DNA from: Clostridia bacterium
GTDB lineage: Bacteria; Bacillota; Clostridia; TANB77; CAG-508
Length of the DNA stretch: 64,000 bases
Direction of reading: 5' to 3'
NCBI GenBank assembly: GCA_017517685.1
Contig: JAFWYK010000010.1
Location: 194,499-258,498, forward strand
Shown in pieces: positions 56,312-64,000 of this stretch. The first letter of the stretch is position 1. Each line of letters opens with the position of its first letter. The notes below the pieces were generated by a model, which saw only the letters and a list, made by a program, of their open reading frames with translations, was not told where the DNA came from and made no database searches. Made by a program: the position numbers and the translations under genes.

Positions 56312-58075
56312 ATGAATGTACACGTAAAACATGCAAAGGCAAACGAATGGATCAATCAGATGATTGAGCTGGCTAATCCGGCAAAAGTTATCTTGATTGA
56401 CGGGTCAGAGACACAGCGGGAAATGCTGATTAAGGAAGCGGTTACAGCTGGAGAACTGCATGAACTTAATCAGGAAATACTCCCTGGCTGTTATCTGCGC
56501 AGAAGCGATCCAAGTGACGTTGCTCGAGTTGAAAATCGGACATTTATCTGCACAGAAGAAAAATCTGAAGCAGGTCCAACCAACAACTGGGCGTATGCTC
56601 CTGAAATGTACGACAAACTACATCAGCTCTTTGCTGGTTCTATGACTGGAAAGACTATGTACATTATTCCGTACATGATGGGACCTTATGGATCTCCATT
56701 TTCCAAAATCGGCTTCGAACTTACCGACTCTCGGTACGTAGTTCTAAGCATGCTCATTATGGCTCGTTGTGGTCAGAAGGTTTTGGATGAACTTGGAGAA
56801 GAAGGGGAGTTTGTAAAAGGACTTCACTCTGTGGGAACTCTTAATCCAGAAGAACGGTATATATGCCATTTCCCGGAAGATAAAGCAATATATAGCTTTA
56901 ATTCTGAATATGGTGGAAATGTTCTTCAGGGTAAAAAATGCTTCTCACTTCGTATCGCATCCGTTATCGCAAGAGATGAAATGTGGCTCGCAGAGCACAT
57001 GTTAATTCTCGCAATTAAAAAACCCGATGGACAGAAAACTTATGTTGCAGCAGCGTTTCCGTCGGCATGTGGCAAAACTAATCTGGCTATGCTTGTACCT
57101 CCCAAGAAGTTCTTGGATGAAGGGTATGAAGTTACCACTCTTGGTGACGATATAGCATGGCTCAGAAAAGCACCGGATGGCAGATTGTATGCCATTAACC
57201 CCGAGTTCGGATTCTTTGGTGTTGCTCCTGGTACTAGCGCTAAATCTAACTTTAATGCGCTTGAATCTACCAAGAAGGGAACAATTTTTACAAACGTAGC
57301 CCTTAATACGGATGACAACACTGTATGGTGGGAATCTCTCACAAAAATTCCGCCTGAGAATGCTTTGGATTGGAAGGGTAATCCTTGGACAGACAAAGAG
57401 AATGTAAAAGGTGCACATCCTAATTCTCGTTTTACTGCTCCTGCGGAAAACTGCCCTTGCCTGGATGAGGATTTTAATTCTCCGACTGGCGTTCCGATAT
57501 CAGCAATCATATTTGGTGGAAGAAGAGCAAAGCTTATGCCGCTCGTAATCGAATCTTTTGATTGGAATCATGGTGTGTTTCTTGGTTCTTCTATGGGTTC
57601 AGAAACAACAGCGGCAACAACCGGTAAAGTTGGCGTTACCAGACGAGATCCTATGGCTATGCTTCCGTTCTGTGGTTATAACATTTCTGATTATTTTTCG
57701 CACTGGATTGACATGGGTGAATTTCTTGGAGACAAGGCACCTAAGATCTATAATGTGAACTGGTTCAGAACTGATGATGACGGTAGCTTTATGTGGCCGG
57801 GCTTCGGCGAAAACTTCAGAGTACTTAAGTGGATCCTTGCAAGAACAGAAGGTGAAGCAAGTGGAGTTGAATGCGAAATCGGTATCATCCCCGAAGAAAT
57901 CGATTTCGATGGCCTCGACATTACTCCAGAAGTGAAAGCAGAACTCTTTGAAGTTAATAGGGAACTGTGGGAAGCTGAAATCGAAGAGATTGAATCTTTC
58001 TATGGCAAACTTGATTATGTGCCAGAGGCATTGGCAAAAGAGTTTGAAGCTTTGAAAAAACGTGTTAGAGGATAA
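56312..58075 (+). CDS. pckA: Phosphoenolpyruvate carboxykinase (GTP)
   Basis: 587 residues, GTP-dependent PEPCK, which interconverts oxaloacetate + GTP and PEP + CO2 + GDP. The P-loop with the hyper-reactive Cys is FPSACGKTNLAM (251-262), preceded by the R-loop region near 85 and followed by the metal site around TTLGDDIAWL and WKGNPW. The G-loop and length fit the GTP family, not the shorter ATP form. In this gene CTG, CTC, CGT and GGC codons are frequent and the DNA is much richer in G+C than groEL and mutL on either side, so it was probably acquired. Confidence 0.95.
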   Translation: MNVHVKHAKANEWINQMIELANPAKVILIDGSETQREMLIKEAVTAGELHELNQEILPGCYLRRSDPSDVARVENRTFICTEEKSEAGPTNNWAYAPEMYDKLHQLFAGSMTGKTMYIIPYMMGPYGSPFSKIGFELTDSRYVVLSMLIMARCGQKVLDELGEEGEFVKGLHSVGTLNPEERYICHFPEDKAIYSFNSEYGGNVLQGKKCFSLRIASVIARDEMWLAEHMLILAIKKPDGQKTYVAAAFPSACGKTNLAMLVPPKKFLDEGYEVTTLGDDIAWLRKAPDGRLYAINPEFGFFGVAPGTSAKSNFNALESTKKGTIFTNVALNTDDNTVWWESLTKIPPENALDWKGNPWTDKENVKGAHPNSRFTAPAENCPCLDEDFNSPTGVPISAIIFGGRRAKLMPLVIESFDWNHGVFLGSSMGSETTAATTGKVGVTRRDPMAMLPFCGYNISDYFSHWIDMGEFLGDKAPKIYNVNWFRTDDDGSFMWPGFGENFRVLKWILARTEGEASGVECEIGIIPEEIDFDGLDITPEVKAELFEVNRELWEAEIEEIESFYGKLDYVPEALAKEFEALKKRVRG

Positions 58076-58087
58076 GTTATCTTCTAA

Positions 58088-58158
58088 AAGAGACATATTG
58101 TAATGTGTCTTTTCCCCTCAGTATCTTTTGAAAAGAAGGTACTGGGGGTTGTTTTTTT
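58088..58158 (+). terminator. Two hairpins after pckA
   Basis: AGACAT / ATGTGTCT hairpin (about 58088-58115), then the strong CCCCTCAGTATCTTTT / AAGAAGGTACTGGGGG hairpin with a T8-like run (58116-58158). Confidence 0.8.
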
Positions 58159-58160
58159 AT

Positions 58161-58203
58161 AAGAAAAAAAGATGCCAATAGTTTTATTGACATCTTTCTT
58201 TGT
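58161..58203 (-). terminator. Terminator of the small Cys-rich gene
   Basis: On the minus strand, AAAGATGTCAATA / TATTGGCATCTTT followed by T-rich DNA, just after the stop at 58212. Confidence 0.75.
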
Positions 58204-58211
58204 TTAATAGA

Positions 58212-58337
58212 CTAGCAACATCCTCTGCTAGATCCGTTTCCACAGCAACAGAATAAAACGATTAAAAGAATGATTAATAATAAACAATCATTATCTCCAC
58301 CGAATAATCCGCATCCACAACCTCTGTTTTCTGGCAT
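58212..58337 (-). CDS. 41-residue Cys-rich membrane peptide
   Basis: ATG at 58337-58335 with a perfect AAAGGAGGG upstream. The sequence begins MPENRGCGCGLFGGDNDCLL, has one hydrophobic helix (about 19-29) and ends FCCCGN...GCC, giving eight Cys in 41 residues. Similar tiny Gly/Cys-plus-helix peptides in Clostridia are often annotated as hypothetical or spore-associated. The exact family is unknown to me. It has its own terminator on the minus strand. 58338-58555 contains a weak promoter region for mutL. Confidence 0.75.
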   Translation of the reverse strand: MPENRGCGCGLFGGDNDCLLLIILLIVLFCCCGNGSSRGCC

Positions 58338-58555
58338 AATAAAGCCCTCCTTTAAAAATAAAATATGTTAAATCTTTTGTATGTTATATAGTATGAATTT
58401 ATAAAAAGAGTGTTACAAAATTTAATTGTTTAAAAAAAATTCATATAAATTTTAAAAAAGTATACAAAAAATATTTTTAATGATATAATTCTAAAAAAGT
58501 ATAATGAGATAATTGGCGCATCAGGTTCAGTCAAAGGAAAGAAAAGGAGAAAAAC

Positions 58556-61057
58556 ATGGGAAATATAGTGCTTTTAGACGATTTAACTATAAATAAAATT
58601 GCAGCTGGTGAGGTTATTGAAAGACCAGCATCTGTTGTAAAAGAAATGGTTGAAAACTCGATAGATGCAGGTGCTAAAAATATAACTGTAGAAATTAAAA
58701 ATGGTGGAATTTCCTTAATTAGAATTACAGATGATGGTTGTGGAATTGCAAAAGATGATATGGAAATAGCATTTGAAAGACATGCTACAAGTAAAATAAG
58801 AAAAGCTGAAGATTTAGAAGAAGTTAGAACTATGGGGTTCAGAGGTGAAGCTTTAGCAAGTATTGCTGCAATTTCAAAAGTAGAAATGGTTTCTAAAAAA
58901 GAAGGAGAAGAAACAGGACATAGATTAGTAGTTGAAGGTGGAAAAACATTAGAATTTACAGAAGCAGGTAGATCTGTTGGTACAACAATAACTGTTCAAA
59001 ATCTATTCTTTAATACACCTGTAAGATATAAATTTTTAAAGAAAGATTATACAGAAGCTGGTTATATTGAAGATGCTGTTACAAGGATAGCTTTGGTAAA
59101 TAAAGATGTAGCGATAAAATTAATTAGCAATGGAAAAACAATAGTACAAACTAATGGAAATGGAGATATGAAAACTGTAGTATACAGTATTTATGGAAAA
59201 GATATTGCTACTGAAACAGAAGAAATTGATTACCAATATGATGAAATAAGAATTACTGGTGTTGTAGGAAAACCAGTTGTTGCAAGAGCTAATAGAAGTA
59301 ATCAACAATTTTTCTTAAATGGAAGATATATAAAAGATAAAAATTTAACTGCAGCAGCAGATCAAGCTTATAAAGGAATAATTCCAGTAGGAAGATATGG
59401 ATTTTTAATATTAAATCTTGAAATGGATCCAAAACTTGCAGATGTTAACGTGCATCCAGCAAAATTAGAAGTAAGATTTGAAGATGAAGGAAAAGTATTT
59501 AAAGCAGTATATCATGCTATTAAATCTTGCCTTGCAAAAACAGAACTTGTTGAAAATGTTGAAAGAGAAGCTTTAGAATCTGGAAGAAAATTTAATGAAG
59601 CTGCTGAAAAAAGAAGTAATGGTGAATTTGTATTTGATGAAGAGAAAAAATCAGGAATAGCAGGATTATTTTCAAAAATAATAAAAGAATCAGAAGAGAC
59701 ACAAGAAGAATTAAGTAATAATCATTTAGAAGAAATTTTTAAATACAGACAAAGTTTAGAGAAAAACACTGTAGTAGAAGAAAAAGATGAAAAGACAAAT
59801 ACAATTAATGATTCTGAAATATCTAAAAAAGTTGAATTTGGTAATGCATTAATATCAAGTGAAACGAAAGAATTAGATGTAAGTGTTGTTAATGATATGA
59901 TTAAAGATGCAACAACAGAAATGATATCAACAAAACTTGCTAATAAAGAAATGACACAAGTAATAGATACAGAAGCTGTGAGAACTGTAGAAGATTCTAA
60001 TATGGAAGAAACACAAAAAATTAATTTGAATGAATCTAAATCAGTATCTCAAGAGACAGTGGTTGCTGCTAACGCTGATTTAAATAATTTACCAGAACAC
60101 ACAATGATTATTGATACAACATCAAATATTAATAAAGAAGATGAAGAAAAAAATGAAACTACAAATGAAGTTGTATTAAGTGAAGATGAAAATGATTTTT
60201 CAAAAATTGCAGCTGGATTATTTGCAGCTAAATTAGATATTGATAGTACACAAAGTATAGATACAGCTAAAGTAAGAGAAGCTTTAAAAGAAGAAAAAGA
60301 ATTTGAAGCCAATCCAGAATTTGATGCGATGTATAAGAAAACATTTGGTGTAGACCCATTTGCTGTAAGACAAGAAAAGGAACAAGAAAAATTAGAACAA
60401 GAGAAATTAAATGTAGCAAAAGATTTTGAATATCCAAATGAAAATATGAATGTATTTGAAGATGAAGCAAATGAAGTGAAAGTACCATATAAATTTTTAG
60501 GAATTGCTTTTAATACATACATTATTATAGAATTGAAAAATGAGATGTATATTATAGATCAACATGCTGCACATGAAAGAATTCTTTATGAAAAAGTAAA
60601 AGAGAATTATTATAGTGGAGAAAATAGAGATGAACAATTCTTATTATTACCAGATGTTATAACTCTTTCACATAAAGAAATGATTATAGCAAGAGAAAAT
60701 GTAGAAATGTTCTCTAGAGCAGGATTTTCTTTTGAAGAGTTCGGTGACAATACTATAAAATTAATGTCTGTTCCAGGAATGTGTGAAGATTTAAATACTA
60801 AACAATTATTCCTAGATATATTAGATGAAATTGATACAGTTGCTGTAACAGCAAAACAAGAAAAAGAAGATAAATTTATAGCTACAGTTGCTTGTAAAGC
60901 AGCAGTAAAAGCAAAAATGAAATTGGATGAAAAAGAAGTTGATAGCTTAATGCAAGTTTTATTAGAACTTCCAAATCCATTTACATGTCCACATGGAAGA
61001 CCAACTGCTATAAAAATGACAAAATATGATTTAGAAAGAAAATTTAGTAGGAGATAA
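58556..61057 (+). CDS. mutL: DNA mismatch repair endonuclease MutL, long linker
   Basis: 833 residues, about 200 more than B. subtilis MutL. The GHKL ATPase domain (1-330) has ENSIDAGA, DDGCGI, RHATSKI and MGFRGEAL. A long acidic, repeat-poor linker (about 340-645) then leads to the C-terminal endonuclease domain with DQHAAHERILYEK (about 670), ACKAAVKA and CPHGRPT, so it belongs to the nicking MutL class. miaA follows after two bases. mutS is not in this window. Confidence 0.95.
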   Translation: MGNIVLLDDLTINKIAAGEVIERPASVVKEMVENSIDAGAKNITVEIKNGGISLIRITDDGCGIAKDDMEIAFERHATSKIRKAEDLEEVRTMGFRGEALASIAAISKVEMVSKKEGEETGHRLVVEGGKTLEFTEAGRSVGTTITVQNLFFNTPVRYKFLKKDYTEAGYIEDAVTRIALVNKDVAIKLISNGKTIVQTNGNGDMKTVVYSIYGKDIATETEEIDYQYDEIRITGVVGKPVVARANRSNQQFFLNGRYIKDKNLTAAADQAYKGIIPVGRYGFLILNLEMDPKLADVNVHPAKLEVRFEDEGKVFKAVYHAIKSCLAKTELVENVEREALESGRKFNEAAEKRSNGEFVFDEEKKSGIAGLFSKIIKESEETQEELSNNHLEEIFKYRQSLEKNTVVEEKDEKTNTINDSEISKKVEFGNALISSETKELDVSVVNDMIKDATTEMISTKLANKEMTQVIDTEAVRTVEDSNMEETQKINLNESKSVSQETVVAANADLNNLPEHTMIIDTTSNINKEDEEKNETTNEVVLSEDENDFSKIAAGLFAAKLDIDSTQSIDTAKVREALKEEKEFEANPEFDAMYKKTFGVDPFAVRQEKEQEKLEQEKLNVAKDFEYPNENMNVFEDEANEVKVPYKFLGIAFNTYIIIELKNEMYIIDQHAAHERILYEKVKENYYSGENRDEQFLLLPDVITLSHKEMIIARENVEMFSRAGFSFEEFGDNTIKLMSVPGMCEDLNTKQLFLDILDEIDTVAVTAKQEKEDKFIATVACKAAVKAKMKLDEKEVDSLMQVLLELPNPFTCPHGRPTAIKMTKYDLERKFSRR

Positions 61058-61059
61058 AT

Positions 61060-61977
61060 ATGAAACCTAAAGTTGTAGTAATAGTAGGACCAACTGCATC
61101 AGGTAAAACTGCTCTTTCAATTGAGCTTGCTAAGAAATTAGATGGAGAAATAATATCATCTGATTCAATGCAAATTTATAAAGATATGGATATTGGTACT
61201 GCTAAAGTTACAAAAGAAGAAGCTCAAGGTATAAAACATTATCTAGTAGATTTTGTTTCTCCAGATCAAAGATATACAGTTTCTGACTTTAAAAAGGATG
61301 CGGAGACAGCTATAAAAGAAATATTAGAAAAAGGAAAGGTGCCAATCGTTGTTGGTGGCACCGGCCTATATGTTAATTCATTAATTTATGGTATCGAATA
61401 TCAAGATATGAAAATTGATGAAAATTATAGAAATATGCTTATGGAACGTGCTGAGGATCCACAAGAATTAGAAAAATTATGGGAAGAAGCAAATAGAATT
61501 GATCCTGAAGCGATGACTAAAATAAGCAGAAATGATAAGAAAAGAATAATAAGAGTTTTAGAAATATATAAGGCAACAGGTAAGACCAAAACTGAACAAG
61601 AGATTTTATCAAGACAAAAGGGAACTGAATATGATTATAAAGTATTTGGTATTTCTATGGATAGAGAAAAGCTTTATGAAAGAATTAATTTAAGAGTTGA
61701 TTTGATGATTCAAGCTGGACTAGAAGATGAAGTTAAAAATTTATTAAATAAATATTCTGAATTTCCAACTGCAATGCAAGGGTTAGGGTATAAAGAAGTG
61801 AAAGAATATTTTGATGGAATCATAACTAGAGAAGAGATGATTGATAAAATCAAACAAGAATCAAGAAGATATGCTAAAAGACAATTAACTTGGTTTAGAA
61901 GAAATAATGAAATTATTTGGCTTGATAAAGATGATGGAATGGAAAAGAATCTAAAAACAATTATTAAGGAGTTATAG
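61060..61977 (+). CDS. miaA: tRNA dimethylallyltransferase MiaA
   Basis: 305 residues, transfers a dimethylallyl group to A37 of UNN-decoding tRNAs. GPTASGKTAL (P-loop, 9-18), SSDSMQIYKDMDIGTAK, the DxxxP-like VGGTGLYVNSLIYG and the C-terminal RRYAKRQLTWFRR. It starts two bases after the mutL stop, with AGGAGATAA, as in the usual mutL-miaA pair. Confidence 0.97.
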   Translation: MKPKVVVIVGPTASGKTALSIELAKKLDGEIISSDSMQIYKDMDIGTAKVTKEEAQGIKHYLVDFVSPDQRYTVSDFKKDAETAIKEILEKGKVPIVVGGTGLYVNSLIYGIEYQDMKIDENYRNMLMERAEDPQELEKLWEEANRIDPEAMTKISRNDKKRIIRVLEIYKATGKTKTEQEILSRQKGTEYDYKVFGISMDREKLYERINLRVDLMIQAGLEDEVKNLLNKYSEFPTAMQGLGYKEVKEYFDGIITREEMIDKIKQESRRYAKRQLTWFRRNNEIIWLDKDDGMEKNLKTIIKEL

Positions 61978-63200
61978 TGAAGAACGGACAAAATAAGATT
62001 AATCATAAAAAAGTTATTTTAACTATTATATGTATGATTTTATTATTAGTAATTGTAACTAATAGTAATAAATTGTTGAAACAAACTTCAGAAAAGACAA
62101 CTGTTTTTGAGGGTTCTTTGTCATATGAAGAACCAGTTGAGGCGTTTGTTATTAGAGATGAAGTTGTTCTTCAAGGTGAAAATTCTCAAAATGGAATGGT
62201 TCAAATATTGGCAGATGGTGAAAGAGCTGCCATGAATCAAGCTGTTTTTAGATACTATTCTAATGTAGAAGATAAAATTATAAAACAAATTTCAGAGGTT
62301 GATGAAAAAATAAATCAAGCATTAGATAATCAAACATTACCAAAGCTAAATGCGGATGTTTCAAGTCTAGAACATGAAATTGAAGATACAGTTAATGGAA
62401 TGTATAAATTAAATGATATACAAAAAATTAATGAGCATAAAAATAAAATTGAGACATATATATCTAAAAAGGTGGACTTAACTGGAAAGAATAGTCCGGA
62501 AGGTTCAGAAGTAAGAAATCTAACAGAACAAAGAGATCAACTTGAACAACAATTAGAAAATAGTGTTGAAGTAATAACATCTCCAAAAGCTGGATTAGCT
62601 TCTTATAGAGTAGATGGATTAGAAGATAAATTAAGAGTTAATGATTTTAGTTATTTAACAAGTGATTTGTTAAATAGTTTTGAACTAAAAGTTGGAGCGG
62701 CTGTTCCTTTAAGTAATGAAAAAGGAAAAGTAGTAGATAATTTTAAATGTTACATTGCAACAATAATTAACACAGAGAAATCTTCAGCAGCTAAAGTTGG
62801 AGATATCGTAACACTTCGTCTTTCTACATCAGATGAAATAGAAGCAACAATAGTTCATATTGTTGAAGAAGATAATCAAAGAATTTTAGTTTTTGAAATT
62901 AAAGAAAAAGTAGAAGAATTATTAGAGTTTAGATTAATTACAATTGATATAATTTGGTGGAAATATACTGGATTAAAAGTAAGTAATCAAGCTTTAATAG
63001 AAGAAGATGATAAAATTTTCGTTGAAAGAAATATGCCTGGATATACAGAAAAATTACTAGTAAAAGTATTAAGACAAAATGATACTTATTCAATAGTAGA
63101 ATCATATACAGATGAAGAATTAGAGAATATTGGATATTCTGCAGATGAAATAAAAGAGATGAAATCAATCAAGTTATATGATGAAGTTCTGTTACATTAG
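61977..63200 (+). CDS. HlyD-like membrane-fusion-type protein
   Basis: 407 residues with an N-terminal membrane helix (13-30), then a beta-barrel/lipoyl-like part (about 45-75, VEAFVIRDEVVL), a coiled-coil hairpin (about 85-205) and a C-terminal beta region. This is the layout of HlyD/periplasmic adaptor-like proteins. In Clostridia, proteins of this kind occur upstream of sepF and divIVA, and a role in division or envelope organisation is possible. The GTG start overlaps the miaA stop by one base (TAGTG) with AAGGAG upstream. Confidence 0.8.
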   Translation: MKNGQNKINHKKVILTIICMILLLVIVTNSNKLLKQTSEKTTVFEGSLSYEEPVEAFVIRDEVVLQGENSQNGMVQILADGERAAMNQAVFRYYSNVEDKIIKQISEVDEKINQALDNQTLPKLNADVSSLEHEIEDTVNGMYKLNDIQKINEHKNKIETYISKKVDLTGKNSPEGSEVRNLTEQRDQLEQQLENSVEVITSPKAGLASYRVDGLEDKLRVNDFSYLTSDLLNSFELKVGAAVPLSNEKGKVVDNFKCYIATIINTEKSSAAKVGDIVTLRLSTSDEIEATIVHIVEEDNQRILVFEIKEKVEELLEFRLITIDIIWWKYTGLKVSNQALIEEDDKIFVERNMPGYTEKLLVKVLRQNDTYSIVESYTDEELENIGYSADEIKEMKSIKLYDEVLLH

Positions 63201-63272
63201 TGGTTTAAATTCACAATAAAATTACAAAAAAATTACAAAAGAATTATTTTTGTATAACATTGCTAAAAAGCA

Positions 63273-63301
63273 TTGACAATATCTTGAAAATTGTAGATAC
63301 T
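63273..63301 (+). promoter_or_regulatory. sepF promoter
   Basis: TTGACA (63273-63278), 17 bases, GATACT (63296-63301). Confidence 0.6.
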
Positions 63302-63357
63302 ATATACATAATTAAGCTACGAATGAAGAGAAAAAATTAGGAGGTCTGTAGAAAAAA

Positions 63358-63831
63358 ATGGCAGGAACATCAATTAAAAAATTTATGGATTTTATATGGG
63401 GAGAACAAGACGTACAAGAAGAGTACGATGATGAAGTATATAACGCTGATTATGCTGATGAATATGAAGGCGAAGAAGAAACAGAAAGAGAAGCGTTTAA
63501 TATTTTCAAACCAAAAAGCAAGGTTGTACAAATGCCACAACCACAACAAATTAAAATGAAAATATCAAAACCAACTAATTTTGATCAAGCTGACGAAATC
63601 GTTATGCAATTAAAAGAGAAAAATGCAGTTGTAATTAATTTAGAGTATGTAAGTAAAGACGTTGCAAGAAGAATTGTAGACGTTGTTAGTGGTGCTGTAA
63701 AAGCATTAGATGGAAATATAGAAAAAGTTTCTAATTCTATATTTGTTGTTGCTCCTTACAACTATGATATAATTAATGAAATTACAAAGGAAAAAATTGA
63801 AAGCAAATTTTCTGCTTCATGGATAAAATAA
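63358..63831 (+). CDS. sepF: Cell division protein SepF
   Basis: 157 residues: an N-terminal amphipathic membrane-binding helix (about 3-14, IKKFMDFIWG), an acidic linker (18-50) and the SepF/DUF552 domain (about 70-157, NFDQADEIVMQLKEKNAVVINL...). It anchors FtsZ to the membrane and shapes the septum. The ribosome site AGGAGG is 12 bases upstream, longer than usual. divIVA follows immediately. Confidence 0.95.
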   Translation: MAGTSIKKFMDFIWGEQDVQEEYDDEVYNADYADEYEGEEETEREAFNIFKPKSKVVQMPQPQQIKMKISKPTNFDQADEIVMQLKEKNAVVINLEYVSKDVARRIVDVVSGAVKALDGNIEKVSNSIFVVAPYNYDIINEITKEKIESKFSASWIK

Positions 63832-63853
63832 GTAGACAGTAGGAGGAAAAGTT

Positions 63854-64000
63854 ATGCTAACACCTTTAGATATCGAAAATAAGAGATTTTCGAAAAAAAT
63901 AAATGGTTATAATGCTGACGAAGTTGATGATTTTTTAGATCAAGTAACTGACGATTATGAAAAAATTTATAGAGAAAATGCAGAATTAAGAGATGCAATA
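63854..64000 (+). CDS. divIVA: DivIVA, N-terminal fragment
   Basis: The first 49 codons of DivIVA, cut by the window end: LTPLDIENKRFSKKINGYNADEVDDFLD matches the conserved membrane-binding N-terminus, including the N-x-x-F...GY..DEVD core. It targets curved membrane at poles and septa. AGGAGG precedes the ATG, and the gene lies 22 bases after sepF, as in many Firmicutes. Confidence 0.93.
   Translation, partial: MLTPLDIENKRFSKKINGYNADEVDDFLDQVTDDYEKIYRENAELRDAI

Noticed and set aside
57002-58096. Minus-strand frames of 138-165 codons opposite pckA
   Set aside because: Same cause: shadow frames in a G+C-rich gene, with low-quality, Cys/Phe-rich translations and no ribosome sites.

Overview
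The window comes from a low-G+C, Gram-positive-type bacterium, most likely an uncultured or gut-associated member of the Clostridia. The evidence is strongly A+T-rich coding DNA with A/T-ending codons, strong AGGAGG-type ribosome sites, TTGACA/TATAAT promoters with 17-base spacers, many U-tailed intrinsic terminators, a LexA box of the GAAC-N4-GTTC type, a CIRCE element before groES, a T-box leader before aspS, and the MutS2, SepF/DivIVA and MltG gene set. No species name can be given from the sequence alone.

Layout. 0-7 kb: trpS tail, obgE, an unknown gene, lexA with SOS box, a LytTR regulator/DUF3021 pair with its own direct-repeat operator, and mutS2. 7-10.4 kb: a visibly more G+C-rich cassette of two TPM-domain proteins and a LemA protein, probably acquired. 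10.5-16.3 kb: a DAACS symporter, small membrane proteins, two HTH regulators, a CAT-anticodon tRNA, a DUF1287 protein and an HD hydrolase. 16.3-20 kb: a tRNA-Tyr/Val/Asp/Phe cluster followed by about 3 kb of decayed integrative-element DNA. This holds three partial copies of the tRNA-Phe 3' end, a V8-like secreted protease and two small membrane proteins, one probably frameshifted. 20-30.8 kb: mgtE, a permuted NlpC/P60-like protein, an OmpR/HK pair, clpC, a CDF transporter, a cysteine desulfurase and NfeD/SPFH. 31-35 kb: a GH18-like envelope protein, mltG and a GtrII-like membrane protein. 35-43 kb: T-box-aspS, the histidine operon described below, and lysS. 43-54 kb: M50 protease, tsaD, metallophosphoesterase, an unknown HExxH protein, lepA, rlmB and DUF1846. 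54-64 kb: groES-groEL, a G+C-rich pckA, a tiny Cys-rich gene, mutL-miaA, a HlyD-like protein, sepF and the start of divIVA.

The most interesting system lies at 37.5-41.5 kb. A strong promoter drives a 14-codon leader peptide with three consecutive His codons. It is followed by mutually exclusive hairpins and a 14-bp intrinsic terminator. Beyond these lie a polar amino-acid ABC transporter's binding protein and permease, and an ATPase fused in frame to a complete PepD-type aminoacyl-histidine dipeptidase. The parts point to one His-responsive unit that imports histidine or His-containing peptides and hydrolyses the peptides at the transporter. The sign of the attenuation and the substrate are inferences.
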